Shown: in pieces, positions 35,701 to 44,090 of the stretch
Layout of the letters: every line of letters starts with the position of its first letter
Numbering within the stretch: the stretch's first letter is position 1
NCBI GenBank assembly: GCA_029548395.1
Contig: JAKPNM010000136.1
Span: forward strand, 1-48,478
Source: Bacillota bacterium
GTDB taxonomy: Bacteria > Bacillota > Clostridia > Christensenellales > Aristaeellaceae
Reading direction: 5' to 3'
DNA: 48,478 bases
Translations under genes and position numbers: made by a program
Notes under the pieces: generated by a model
What the model was told of the DNA's origin: nothing
Database searches by the model: none
The model's input: the letters and a program-made list of their open reading frames with translations, nothing else

Positions 35701-35974
35701 GGCGCAGGAAAGTGCGAAAGCCGTTGACCGGCGCGCGCTCATAGGCGAGGTTGGCGGGCTGGAACTCCAGGATGGCGTTGCCCTTGTGGTGCACGCCCAG
35801 GCTGGAAATGCACTGGCCGCGGTTGACGGTGTAGGCCCACAGGGGAATGCCCAGCCGGCCCGCGATGCCGGGCAGGAAGCTGGTAAACGCCGGCGCGCGG
35901 TCAAAGCCGCGGATCACAAAGCGATCGCCAGCGAGCTCGTAGGCGGGGGCAAAGCTGCCTTTCTGATGATTCAA
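32777..35974 (-). CDS. GH94/GH149/GH161-type beta-glucan phosphorylase
   Basis: This 1065-residue cytoplasmic protein is of the cellobiose-phosphorylase-like clan. A beta-sandwich N-terminal region (about 1-330) leads through a helical linker to an (alpha/alpha)6 barrel with [33 protein letters not shown] and QTNWLKD. The likely catalytic segment is [20 protein letters not shown], around residue 640. The length exceeds GH94 cellobiose phosphorylases (about 800) and fits the GH149/GH161 beta-1,3-glucan phosphorylases. The GH16 gene 1 nt upstream favours beta-1,3-glucan. It would use phosphate to release glucose-1-phosphate from imported oligosaccharides. The start is TTG 35974, 1 nt after the GH16 stop. 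Family-level assignment within the clan is uncertain. Confidence 0.8.
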   Translation of the reverse strand: [1065 protein letters not shown]

Positions 35975-35975
35975 C

Positions 35976-36968
35976 TTACTCTCCCTTCACCAAGGCCGCG
36001 ATCTCGGGGCTTTGGTAGACGCGCACATAGTCCACCAGCATCCGCTGGGGAAGCACGTTCTCATCAATCCCGCGCGCGCCGCCCCAGTTTCCGCCAAAGG
36101 CGATGTTCAGCAGCAGGTGGTGGCGCCGGTCAAAGGGCCATTCCCTGAAGGTGGGCTGCGCCGCATAGCGGCCCGGTTCATAGGTGAAGTAGACCTCGCC
36201 GTCCACCGCGATCAGCAGCTTGTCCGGAAGCCAGGTGAGGATGTAAGTATGGAACTCCTCGCTGATGTCGGAAAGCCGCGTCCTGGCGGACTTCTGGGTA
36301 CCCATCACGTGGTTGAAGGCCTTGGTGTGTACCGAGGCATGGCTTATGCCCTGGTCATAGCCCACATGCTCCATGATGTCGATCTCGCCCGAGGCGGGCC
36401 AGCCGCCATAGACCCGGTCCGTCGGCAGCATCCAGATCGCCGGCCAGGTGCCAAGCCCCCGGGGCATCTTCGCGCGAATCTCAAAGCGGCCGTAGAGCCA
36501 GTCGCCCTTGCCGCGCGTCACCAGGCGCGCGGAGGTGTAGGCACGGTTGCCGCGCTGCTCCTTGCGGGCCTCAATGATCAGACAGCCGTCCTCTGCCCAG
36601 GCGTTGCCCTCCCCGGTGTAGAACTGCAGCTCGTTGTTGCCCCAGCCGCTGCCGCCCAGGTCGTAGCCCCAGCGCTCAGGGTCCGGCGCGCCGGGGATGT
36701 CAAACTCATCCGCCCAGACCAGCTCATAGGTCAGCTTGGCCTCGTCATAGGCAAAGCCTGTGGCCTTGACCTCATCCGGCGCAGGGGGCGAAACGCTGCC
36801 CGGCTGCACGTAAGCGCCGGACACCTCCTTGCCCACCCTTAATTTCCCCATGTCAAAGCCGGAAGCGTCCATTGTTTGTTCCTCCTTTGTTGCCGTTTGC
36901 GGCGCAAATACGATCGCCAGGCTGACCAGCAGCGCCGCAAGGCTTACGATCAGTTGTTTGATCATCAT
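35976..36968 (-). CDS. GH16 endo-beta-1,3(4)-glucanase (laminarinase type)
   Basis: This 330-residue glycoside hydrolase has a hydrophobic N-terminal segment (about 4-22) acting as signal or membrane anchor. A linker of about 50 residues is followed by the GH16 jelly-roll domain from about 80 (YELVWADEFD). The catalytic motif is GEIDIMEHVG with nucleophile Glu195, Asp197 and acid/base Glu200. The extra Met between Asp and the second Glu is typical of the laminarinase branch. Other marks are GRFEIRAKMPRGLGTWPAIW and HHLLLNIAFGGNW. It should cut beta-1,3-glucans at the cell surface into oligosaccharides for the linked ABC systems. The start follows AAAGGA. Confidence 0.93.
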   Translation of the reverse strand: MMIKQLIVSLAALLVSLAIVFAPQTATKEEQTMDASGFDMGKLRVGKEVSGAYVQPGSVSPPAPDEVKATGFAYDEAKLTYELVWADEFDIPGAPDPERWGYDLGGSGWGNNELQFYTGEGNAWAEDGCLIIEARKEQRGNRAYTSARLVTRGKGDWLYGRFEIRAKMPRGLGTWPAIWMLPTDRVYGGWPASGEIDIMEHVGYDQGISHASVHTKAFNHVMGTQKSARTRLSDISEEFHTYILTWLPDKLLIAVDGEVYFTYEPGRYAAQPTFREWPFDRRHHLLLNIAFGGNWGGARGIDENVLPQRMLVDYVRVYQSPEIAALVKGE

Positions 36969-36985
36969 GTCGGTCCTTTCGGGCT

Positions 36986-37891
36986 TTATTCACCGGTGAT
37001 GCCGGTGTTCTCAATGCCCTGGATGAACTGGCGCTGCACCAGGAGGTACAGCCCGATCAGGGGCAGGATGGAGATGAAGGTGGCGGCCATCTTATAGGCC
37101 TCGTTGATGCGGAAGGCGCTGCCGGAAGAGGAGACCAGGCTTTCGAACTGCTGGTCAAACAGGGCCAGCTTCCCGGGCAACAGCTGGATGGTGCCGGCCA
37201 CCAGGGTGCCGGTGACATAGGTCTCGTTCCAGTTCCAGACAAAGGAGAACAGAAAGACCACCAGGACGGTCACGCGGCTCAGGCGCACCACCACGTGGTA
37301 GAACACCTGCAGGGGACCCGCGCCGTCGATCATCGCCGCCTCGTCCAAAACGCCGGGGATCATGTTGAAGAAGTTGTAGAAGATCAGGATCAGCACGGTC
37401 GAGTACACGCCCTGACCCAAAAGCGCCATGGCAACCTGGGGCAGCGCTGTGCCGATCATCTTGATCTTTGTCAGGTCCTGAAAAGTGATGAACATCATCA
37501 GCCGCGGCACCATCAGGACCGGCAGCGGCACGATAAAGACCATCAGGATCATCATGAACCAGAAGCGCTTGAAACGGAACTCAAAGCGGGACAGCGCGTA
37601 GCCGGTCAGCGCCGAGACCAGGGTCTGGCAGGCAGCGAGGAGGGAGGAGAACCAAAGGGAATTGACCAGGGAGGTTTCAAGGTTCAGCACGCGCGAGGCG
37701 ACCTTCAGGTTGTCGGTCGAAAAGGTCCGGGGCAGCCACTGCACCGCCGGGTCAATGACGTCCGGCGCGCTCATGAAGGTCTTGGAAATGATGCGGAAGA
37801 CGGGCTCCAGGTAGACAAAGCTGATGACGATCAGCACGGCGTAGATCACGGTTTTCCCGGCGATCCGGCCCCAGGCGGGCTTTCTTCTCAT
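36986..37891 (-). CDS. CUT1 sugar ABC permease, MalG type (first system)
   Basis: This is a 301-residue inner-membrane permease with six transmembrane segments. The cytoplasmic EAA loop reads LDEAAMIDGAGPLQVFYHVV, near residues 187-206, for contact with the ATPase. The N-terminus resembles MalG/AraQ permeases (VISFVYLEPVFRIISKTF). Its ATG overlaps the stop of the MalF-type partner by 4 nt. Together they form one permease pair. No ATPase gene lies in this operon, as is usual when a shared MsiK-like ATPase serves several CUT1 systems. Confidence 0.9.
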   Translation of the reverse strand: MRRKPAWGRIAGKTVIYAVLIVISFVYLEPVFRIISKTFMSAPDVIDPAVQWLPRTFSTDNLKVASRVLNLETSLVNSLWFSSLLAACQTLVSALTGYALSRFEFRFKRFWFMMILMVFIVPLPVLMVPRLMMFITFQDLTKIKMIGTALPQVAMALLGQGVYSTVLILIFYNFFNMIPGVLDEAAMIDGAGPLQVFYHVVVRLSRVTVLVVFLFSFVWNWNETYVTGTLVAGTIQLLPGKLALFDQQFESLVSSSGSAFRINEAYKMAATFISILPLIGLYLLVQRQFIQGIENTGITGE

Positions 37892-38781
37892 GGCAGGCTC
37901 ACCTCCTTTGCCCGGGGCTGCCTGAAGATGAGAAACGCAAGGCCCATCAGCAGCAGCACCAGGAGGCTGTAGATCCAGGCATAGGTGGCCGCGAAGCCCA
38001 GCCCCTGGCTGGTGTTGGCGGTCGCGGTGCGGATTAAGTTATACACGCTGCTGATGTTGTAGGTGCTCAGCTGCGCGATGGTGAAGATGGTAGAGATGAG
38101 CGCGACAGGGCGAATCTGGGGCATGGTGATCTTCCAGAGCATCTGCCACTCGTTGGCGGAGTCGATGCGCGCCGCCTCGTACATGCTGGGGTTGATTTTT
38201 TGCAGCCCGTTGATGAACAGCACCACCGGGATCCCGGTGAACCAGAGGATGGTGGAAAGCTGCCGGAAGACGCCGGAGAGCAGGTTCGCAAAGGCCGGGG
38301 AATAGCTGCGCAGAATGCTCAGCAGAAAGAGGCTGTCAAAATCATCCGGCAAGGCCATTCCGTGGATCACGGTCTGCGAATCCAGGAGCTGCCACATGAC
38401 GGGCCCCGACATGATGATGACCGGCAGGAAGTAAATGGTGCGGAAGAGGGCGCGTCCGCGCGTGATGTGGTTGAGCAGGTAGGCCACGATGAAGGAGACC
38501 ACCACCACCATGAAGGTATAGGGGACGATCATCATCAGGAACTCGCCCAGCGCCGGGACAAACTCCGTATTGCGGAAGAAAGCGGTCACATAGTTGTCAA
38601 GGCCGACGGGCCGGATCTCATAGCCGCGGATGGTGGAGCTGACCTCCATGAAGCTCAGCGCGATGGTCGCCGCGAAGGGAAAGAGGGTGAACAGCAGGAA
38701 ACCCGCAATCCATGGCGTCATAAAAAGGTAGCCGACGCGGTTCTGGCGCTTTCTCAGGCTAAAGCTGTGGCGTTTCTTCAC
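37888..38781 (-). CDS. CUT1 sugar ABC permease, MalF/UgpA type (first system)
   Basis: This permease of about 297 residues has an N-terminal RVGYLFMTPWIAGFLLFTLF segment typical of UgpA/MalF and an EAA loop reading MYEAARIDSANEWQMLWKIT. I place the start at GTG 38781 because it forms a 4-nt GTGA overlap with the DUF5696 stop, like the other junctions here, and has AGGAGG 10 nt upstream. A longer frame from GTG 38805 has no ribosome binding site. It pairs with the MalG-type gene that follows. Confidence 0.9.
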   Translation of the reverse strand: MKKRHSFSLRKRQNRVGYLFMTPWIAGFLLFTLFPFAATIALSFMEVSSTIRGYEIRPVGLDNYVTAFFRNTEFVPALGEFLMMIVPYTFMVVVVSFIVAYLLNHITRGRALFRTIYFLPVIIMSGPVMWQLLDSQTVIHGMALPDDFDSLFLLSILRSYSPAFANLLSGVFRQLSTILWFTGIPVVLFINGLQKINPSMYEAARIDSANEWQMLWKITMPQIRPVALISTIFTIAQLSTYNISSVYNLIRTATANTSQGLGFAATYAWIYSLLVLLLMGLAFLIFRQPRAKEVSLP

Positions 38782-41177
38782 GGCCTTGGCGCCTCCTTCA
38801 CGCACAGGGCGCTTTGCGGGCCCACTGTCTGCCCCTCAAAGCTGAGGGCGGAAGGGGTGTAGTTGACCAGGATAAGCGCCTTCTGCCCGTCCTTTTCGTA
38901 GCGGTTCACGACCAGCCCGGCCTGCGGCACAAAGCGGGAAACCCACTTATAGCCGCCGACCCCGCGCAGGACAGCGTTGACCTGGCTGTAGATCTCGGGA
39001 ATCAGCTGCCGGTACTGCTCATACTGGGTGGAGTACAGATCGCCCGAGAGCGTGTCCGCGAGCAGGTGGGAGGGGCCATAAGACAGGATGAAGGCAGGGT
39101 AGAGGTGGTAATCAATCATCCGCAGCACATCCTCCCTGGTATAGAAGGAAAAGTTGCAGTAAGGGCCATAGACCTCCATGCTGCCGCATAACACCATCTG
39201 CAGGAAGGGGACCTCGTCCGTCTCAAACACGTGCCGGGAGCCGCCCACCGGCGCGTTCAGGAAGCGGTGCGCAGTTTGCCAGAGGTAGAGGTTGGGCGCT
39301 ACCAGGTCCAGCTCAAGCTGCTGTCCGGCTTGGGAAAGCGCGTCCTGGACTGCCCGGATGCCGTCCGGCAGGGTCAGGCTGACGCCGTTTCGGTCATAGC
39401 TGGAAGTCAGGGTGCCGGTGATGCCGGAAACCGTCAGCGCGGTGGAAAAGGGCGCGGCGCGGCGCGCGATCTCGCGCACCCAGGAGGCCGCAACGTCCGG
39501 CCTGGCGTAGCTGAACTCGCTGATGGGCGCGCTGGGGAAGACCCAGGACTTGTCATGGAGCAGGTACCAGGTGTTGATGTGCTTGGCCGCGACGTTCGTG
39601 TAGGAGGTCATGCGGCTGTTGAGCAGCGTGTACTCCCGCGCAAGGCTGAGCGTGGCGCCCTGGGCGGCCTGCTCCCGGAAAAGCCTTGCGATCTCCCCCT
39701 CGCTGCCGATGGCCCGGTGAAAGCGGAAGGAGTCCGGCCGCGCCAGCGTCTCGGCGCCGGCCTGCCAGCCGGTGAGGGAGCCGGTGATGTTGGACACGCC
39801 GCTGTCCCGCACCTGCTGCAGGATCTCGCCGACCTGCCGGGCGCTGGTGACCACCACCTGCTCGTAGCCCAGGATGCTCTTTTTCATGTCGGAGAGGATG
39901 AAGTCCAGCCGGACCGGGATATCAGGGGAGGCGGGCTGCGCCTCCCGCAGGACGCCTTCTTCGATCAGGTGCCTGCGGTAGGCCTGCGCCATGCCGGTAT
40001 AGTCGGCTGCGGGGCTGCCGTCCGACCCGTCCCCGTGCAGGAAGAGGTAGACCATGCGCACATCGTACCGGAAAGCCTCGTCCGTCATGGTGAAGTAGCC
40101 GCTGCCCTTGCGGTTGTAGACCTTGTAATACTCCACGTTGTACTCAAAGCGCGGGTAACAGAAGTTGTACTTGAGGCGCAGGTTCTCTTCGGGCCGCATC
40201 ACCACGCTCATGTACTCCGCGCCCTCTTCGGCATAGGCGACAAAGGCCGCCTGGCGGTCGCCATGGGCGATGCCAAAGACCGGCATCAGGGGGTTCCTCA
40301 GCGGCACGGCGTCCGAGGCCGCGCTGGCGTAGTAGGTCCTGATCGCGGGGTCCTGGCCATACACGTCCCCCACATACTCCACAAAAGGGACCTGGTTATC
40401 CTGAAAGCGGATCAGGGCGCCGCTGCCATCGGGCACCATCGCGTAGCCCGGCGGCGCGTACTTGGGCCGCGGCTCGCCATAGTCCCCCGTATCCGGGTCA
40501 AAATAGGCCGCCTCGCCGCCGCTCGCCCCCAGGAAGGGGGTGATCCAGATGGCGGTCAGCTTGCTCTTTCCCGGCCCCGAAATACCGTCCGCCTTAATGT
40601 CATAGCGCAGGCCCTTTTTGAGGCAGGCGACCTCAACCTCAACCCGCAGCTGCAGCTCCAGAAAATCCACCGACAGCAGGAAGCGCCCCGGCTCGCCCGG
40701 AATAGCCGAAAGCAGGCTGTCCACACCCTTTTCCGCGGCGCTGCCGGCATAGAAGGTTTTGCCGTCGCGGTACTCGGCGGTGATCAGGGAGTTGGCAACG
40801 CCGATATAGGTGCTGTTCATGCTCTTTTCCAGGGGCTCGGCCAGGCGCAGCTTTTCCTCCGCGCTCTCCGCCTCCTTGACGCGCGACTGCACCTGCTTGG
40901 GGAAGCCGATGTCGGCCCCGGTCTTCCAGACATAGCCGTTGGCCTTATCCAGCACCGCGATGATGTCCCTGTCCTCCCGCCAATAGTATTCGGCGTCAGA
41001 GGTTTCATACAGGAGGGTATAGGCGCTCAAATCCTGCTCCGTTATATGCACCTGAGGCGGGGCAGGCTTGGTATGCCGGACGGTGGGCACAAAGGCCTCC
41101 TCCCGGGCCGCGGCCGCAGGCAGGCAGCACAGCGCGCAGAGCAGCAGGGTCAGGATGCGCTTAGCTGCCGTATACAT
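38778..41177 (-). CDS. DUF5696 secreted protein, probable glycan-active
   Basis: This protein of about 799 residues has a signal peptide (MYTAAKRILTLLLCALCCLP, cleavage near AAAA). An N-terminal beta-sandwich (about 45-300, with DRDIIAVLDKANGYVWKTG) is followed by a larger region resembling a TIM barrel (about 395-740). The pattern matches DUF5696 proteins, which often sit in CUT1 sugar operons. Conserved acidic residues in the barrel are consistent with a glycoside hydrolase, but no catalytic pair is proven. The start ATG 41177 is chosen because AGGAGG lies 9 nt before it; the ATG at 41195 precedes that site. It overlaps the YIP1-type gene by 17 nt and the MalF-type gene by 4 nt. Confidence 0.78.
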   Translation of the reverse strand: MYTAAKRILTLLLCALCCLPAAAAREEAFVPTVRHTKPAPPQVHITEQDLSAYTLLYETSDAEYYWREDRDIIAVLDKANGYVWKTGADIGFPKQVQSRVKEAESAEEKLRLAEPLEKSMNSTYIGVANSLITAEYRDGKTFYAGSAAEKGVDSLLSAIPGEPGRFLLSVDFLELQLRVEVEVACLKKGLRYDIKADGISGPGKSKLTAIWITPFLGASGGEAAYFDPDTGDYGEPRPKYAPPGYAMVPDGSGALIRFQDNQVPFVEYVGDVYGQDPAIRTYYASAASDAVPLRNPLMPVFGIAHGDRQAAFVAYAEEGAEYMSVVMRPEENLRLKYNFCYPRFEYNVEYYKVYNRKGSGYFTMTDEAFRYDVRMVYLFLHGDGSDGSPAADYTGMAQAYRRHLIEEGVLREAQPASPDIPVRLDFILSDMKKSILGYEQVVVTSARQVGEILQQVRDSGVSNITGSLTGWQAGAETLARPDSFRFHRAIGSEGEIARLFREQAAQGATLSLAREYTLLNSRMTSYTNVAAKHINTWYLLHDKSWVFPSAPISEFSYARPDVAASWVREIARRAAPFSTALTVSGITGTLTSSYDRNGVSLTLPDGIRAVQDALSQAGQQLELDLVAPNLYLWQTAHRFLNAPVGGSRHVFETDEVPFLQMVLCGSMEVYGPYCNFSFYTREDVLRMIDYHLYPAFILSYGPSHLLADTLSGDLYSTQYEQYRQLIPEIYSQVNAVLRGVGGYKWVSRFVPQAGLVVNRYEKDGQKALILVNYTPSALSFEGQTVGPQSALCVKEAPRP

Positions 41178-43185
41178 TGCGCATGACCTCCTCATATACG
41201 GTCCTCAGGAACTCGGCCAGCTTCTCCCCCATGACCATGACAATCAGCGCCATGATGAAGAAGATCATCATGAAAACCACCGTCAGGACAAGGCAGCGGA
41301 TGGTTTCCTTCACGGTATAGTCGTGCACGTGCATCAGCGCCAGGAAGAGCGTGACCAGCGTCCATACGGCGCCGGACAAAAGAATAATGGACAGCAGGAA
41401 GGATTCGCCGTAGGTGAGGGCGTAGCTGAGCAGCACAACCATGCAAAAAGCCAGCATCAGGGGGGCCAGGGAATAGGCGGGGATCATGTAGCACTGCGCA
41501 AGGTCCCCGTCGCCGTCATTGATGGAGGTGACCAGGTAATTGCACAGGATGAACAGCCCGATCATCAGGAAATAGCCCGCGACCAGCGCCTTGATGTCCA
41601 TGTCCTCCACCTGAACAAACTGGTAGATGAAGCCCTTTTGCGTCTGGAAGGCCATGAAGATGACAAAGTAGACGGCGTACAGGATGCTGGCGCCCAGGAC
41701 GCTGCCCCGGCGCTTGCGGCGCACCTCGTAGAAGCGGTCCACCGGATGCCGCGGCGCTTCCAGCGCCAGGGACAGGTCGCAAATCAGCGGAACCTTCCGC
41801 AGCCGGGCCGCGATCCTCGCGCCAGGCGGCATTGCGCCCCGCTTTTTGCGCAGCCGCCCAAGCCCCCGGCGGGCCGCGGCCAGCGCGGCCAGCCCCGCCG
41901 CAGCCCAGGGCAGCCACCTTTGGATATGGGCGTTGCGCACCTCCCAGAAGGCCTCCGAATAGAAGGGGCGGTTGCCGGCCACGCGGAAATGCTCCATGGC
42001 CTTCCCGTAGTCCTCATGGTGGAAATAGGCCTTGGCAATCTCGTTGTGGGCCAGGACGGACATCTGGTTGAGGCGCAGGACCTCCTGCCAGGCGCTGAGC
42101 GACTCCTGGTAGCGGCCCTTCTCATACAGCCCCAGGGCGCTGTACACGGTCCGGGCATAGTCGGTGGGCATGAAGGACTGCAGGTAGCCCTTGTCCATGT
42201 CCAGTGTCCAGATCTGCCCCCTGTGATCCACCGCCAGGGCGGGCAGGCGGGAATAGAGGCCTGCGACATCCAGGTTCACGACCGAGGAGCCAAAGTAGAA
42301 GATCAGTTCCCCCATAGCGGAGTACACCTGCAGGTAGCCGGTCTGATCGCAGGTGTAAATCAGCCCCTGCGCGTCCACCCACACATCGCTGAGCGCCTCC
42401 GGGCCGATGACCGGGCTGGTGAACATGTTGCCGCCATCGGTCCGGTGCTTTTTCACGGGGTTAAAGCCGGTGGACATGGTGGTGGTGTAGACGATGCCAG
42501 CCCAGTCCACAAAAACATTGGAAAAGGTGGTGGGCACGGTCTCGACCAGCTTGCTGAGCTGCTCACGGTTAAACAGCAGCCGCTGGATTGCCTGGGTCAG
42601 GGTGAGCCGCGTCCGGTTGACCGTGAAATATCCCAGAAACTCGCCGCTGCCGGCCAGCTGGATCACGCCGTGGTAGACGCCTTCGCCCACGATGTAGAGG
42701 TTGCCCGCGGCGTCGCTTGCCACCTTCATCGGCTCGTAGCGGATGTCATTGAAGGCGGGCGAATCCGGCTTCTCATAGGCGCGAACCAGCGCGCCCTCCC
42801 CGTCAAAGAGGAACACCCTGCGGGCCGCCGGGTCCGCGACATAAAGCCTGCCCGCTTCCGTCACAAAGATGCCGGTGGGCGCGGAAAACTCCTGATGCCG
42901 GATCTCCCTTTTGACCTCGCCGGTTTCGGGATCGTAGATGATGACGCGCTTGTTTCCGCTGTCGGCGATGTACAGGCTGCCGTCCGCCGCGAAAAACAGG
43001 TCGGAAGGCTTCGCGAGGCCCAGCGTGGTGATGGTCTTGTCGGGCAGGTAGGCGTCCTGGGTGCGCACATGGCGGCCCTTCTCGTTCAAGGTATAGGTGA
43101 AGCTGGTGGCCTTGTCCGCGCGCGCGGGGCACGCGCCCGCAAGCAGCGCCAGGACCAGCAGGATGCCCGCTGTCAGCCGTCTCAT
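41161..43185 (-). CDS. NHL-repeat / TPR / YIP1-type membrane protein
   Basis: This is a 674-residue protein. A signal peptide (about 1-23) is followed by NHL-type beta-propeller repeats (about 55-345), with units such as LAKPSDLFFAADGSLYIAD, FSAPTGIFVTEAGRLYVAD and VWVDAQGLIYTCD. A short TPR-like helical region (about 350-410, YEKGRYQESLSAWQEVLRL) follows. After one membrane segment near 428-440, the C-terminal 200 residues form a YIP1-like multi-pass domain with about five hydrophobic stretches. The propeller and TPR would face outside. This looks like a scaffold or sensor for the glucan machinery rather than an enzyme. It begins 8 nt after the MalG-type gene. Confidence 0.78.
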   Translation of the reverse strand: MRRLTAGILLVLALLAGACPARADKATSFTYTLNEKGRHVRTQDAYLPDKTITTLGLAKPSDLFFAADGSLYIADSGNKRVIIYDPETGEVKREIRHQEFSAPTGIFVTEAGRLYVADPAARRVFLFDGEGALVRAYEKPDSPAFNDIRYEPMKVASDAAGNLYIVGEGVYHGVIQLAGSGEFLGYFTVNRTRLTLTQAIQRLLFNREQLSKLVETVPTTFSNVFVDWAGIVYTTTMSTGFNPVKKHRTDGGNMFTSPVIGPEALSDVWVDAQGLIYTCDQTGYLQVYSAMGELIFYFGSSVVNLDVAGLYSRLPALAVDHRGQIWTLDMDKGYLQSFMPTDYARTVYSALGLYEKGRYQESLSAWQEVLRLNQMSVLAHNEIAKAYFHHEDYGKAMEHFRVAGNRPFYSEAFWEVRNAHIQRWLPWAAAGLAALAAARRGLGRLRKKRGAMPPGARIAARLRKVPLICDLSLALEAPRHPVDRFYEVRRKRRGSVLGASILYAVYFVIFMAFQTQKGFIYQFVQVEDMDIKALVAGYFLMIGLFILCNYLVTSINDGDGDLAQCYMIPAYSLAPLMLAFCMVVLLSYALTYGESFLLSIILLSGAVWTLVTLFLALMHVHDYTVKETIRCLVLTVVFMMIFFIMALIVMVMGEKLAEFLRTVYEEVMRNVYGS

Positions 43186-43193
43186 CGCGCCAC

Positions 43194-44090
43194 CTACTTA
43201 ATGCCCGAATGGCTCATGGTATTCATCACCTTGGACTGCATGATGATGAAAATGAGCAGGTTGGGCAGGAAAAGAATCAGGGAGGCCGCCGCCGTCATGC
43301 CGGCCGCGGAGACCGCGTTGTTGGTCGAGATGGCGTTCAGGTAAAACGCCAGGGTGCGCAGGCTGTCGTCGGTGATGAAGTTGTTGGAGGCCTCCACTGT
43401 TCCCCAGACCTGCTGGAAGCTCAGCACCGCGGCGGTCGCAAGCGCCGGGCGGGTCAGCGGGATGATAATCCGGCGGATGATGGCCAGGTCCCCCGCGCCG
43501 TCAATCACCGCGGCCTCAATCAGCGCGTCCGGGATCTGGTCCGTGAACTGCTTGATCAGAAACAGCACCACGGGCATGGCGACCAGCGGCAGGACATGGG
43601 CCCAGATGGTGTTGAGCATGCCGGAATTGACAATGATGATGTAGCGCGGCACCGCCACGGCCGTCGGCACGAACATCAGCGCCAGCTGGTTGATGGAAAA
43701 GAGCTTCTCCCTGAGCCTGAAGCGCTTCTTGGAGAGGACATAGGCGCTTGAAACCGAGATCAGAAGGTTCATCAAAACGGTCAGCGCCGTGACGACGACA
43801 GAGTTGAACAGGTAGCGAGACATCGGCACCCCGGTGGTGGAGGACATCTGAAACAGCGCCCTGAAATTGTCCAGGGTGAAGCGGCTGGCCAGGATGCGCG
43901 GCGGGAAGGCGTGCAATTCGCCCAGGGACATGAAGGCGCGGTTCACGATCATGATGACCGGGATCACCATGAAGGCGGCCAATGGCAGGAGCAGCAGGTA
44001 AAACTTGATCTGCCCGGCCGAAAAATGCTTCGGGTTGATGCGGGAGCCGGAGTAGGCGCTGCGCCGGGGCTTCCTGACGGGATGTCTCAT
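43194..44090 (-). CDS. CUT1 sugar ABC permease, MalG type (second system)
   Basis: This 298-residue protein has six membrane segments and the loop [20 protein letters not shown] near residues 189-208 for ATPase docking. It resembles the LplC/MalG group, with [20 protein letters not shown] before it. It overlaps the MalF-type partner by 4 nt (ATGA) and is clearly distinct in sequence from the other MalG-type protein of the operon. Confidence 0.9.
   Translation of the reverse strand: MRHPVRKPRRSAYSGSRINPKHFSAGQIKFYLLLLPLAAFMVIPVIMIVNRAFMSLGELHAFPPRILASRFTLDNFRALFQMSSTTGVPMSRYLFNSVVVTALTVLMNLLISVSSAYVLSKKRFRLREKLFSINQLALMFVPTAVAVPRYIIIVNSGMLNTIWAHVLPLVAMPVVLFLIKQFTDQIPDALIEAAVIDGAGDLAIIRRIIIPLTRPALATAAVLSFQQVWGTVEASNNFITDDSLRTLAFYLNAISTNNAVSAAGMTAAASLILFLPNLLIFIIMQSKVMNTMSHSGIK

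Noticed and set aside
41068-43344. 758-codon plus-strand frame opposite the NHL/YIP1 gene
   Set aside because: It is an antisense shadow. The minus-strand frame has a signal peptide, repeats and operon overlaps, while the plus frame is His/Gln/Gly-rich without domains.
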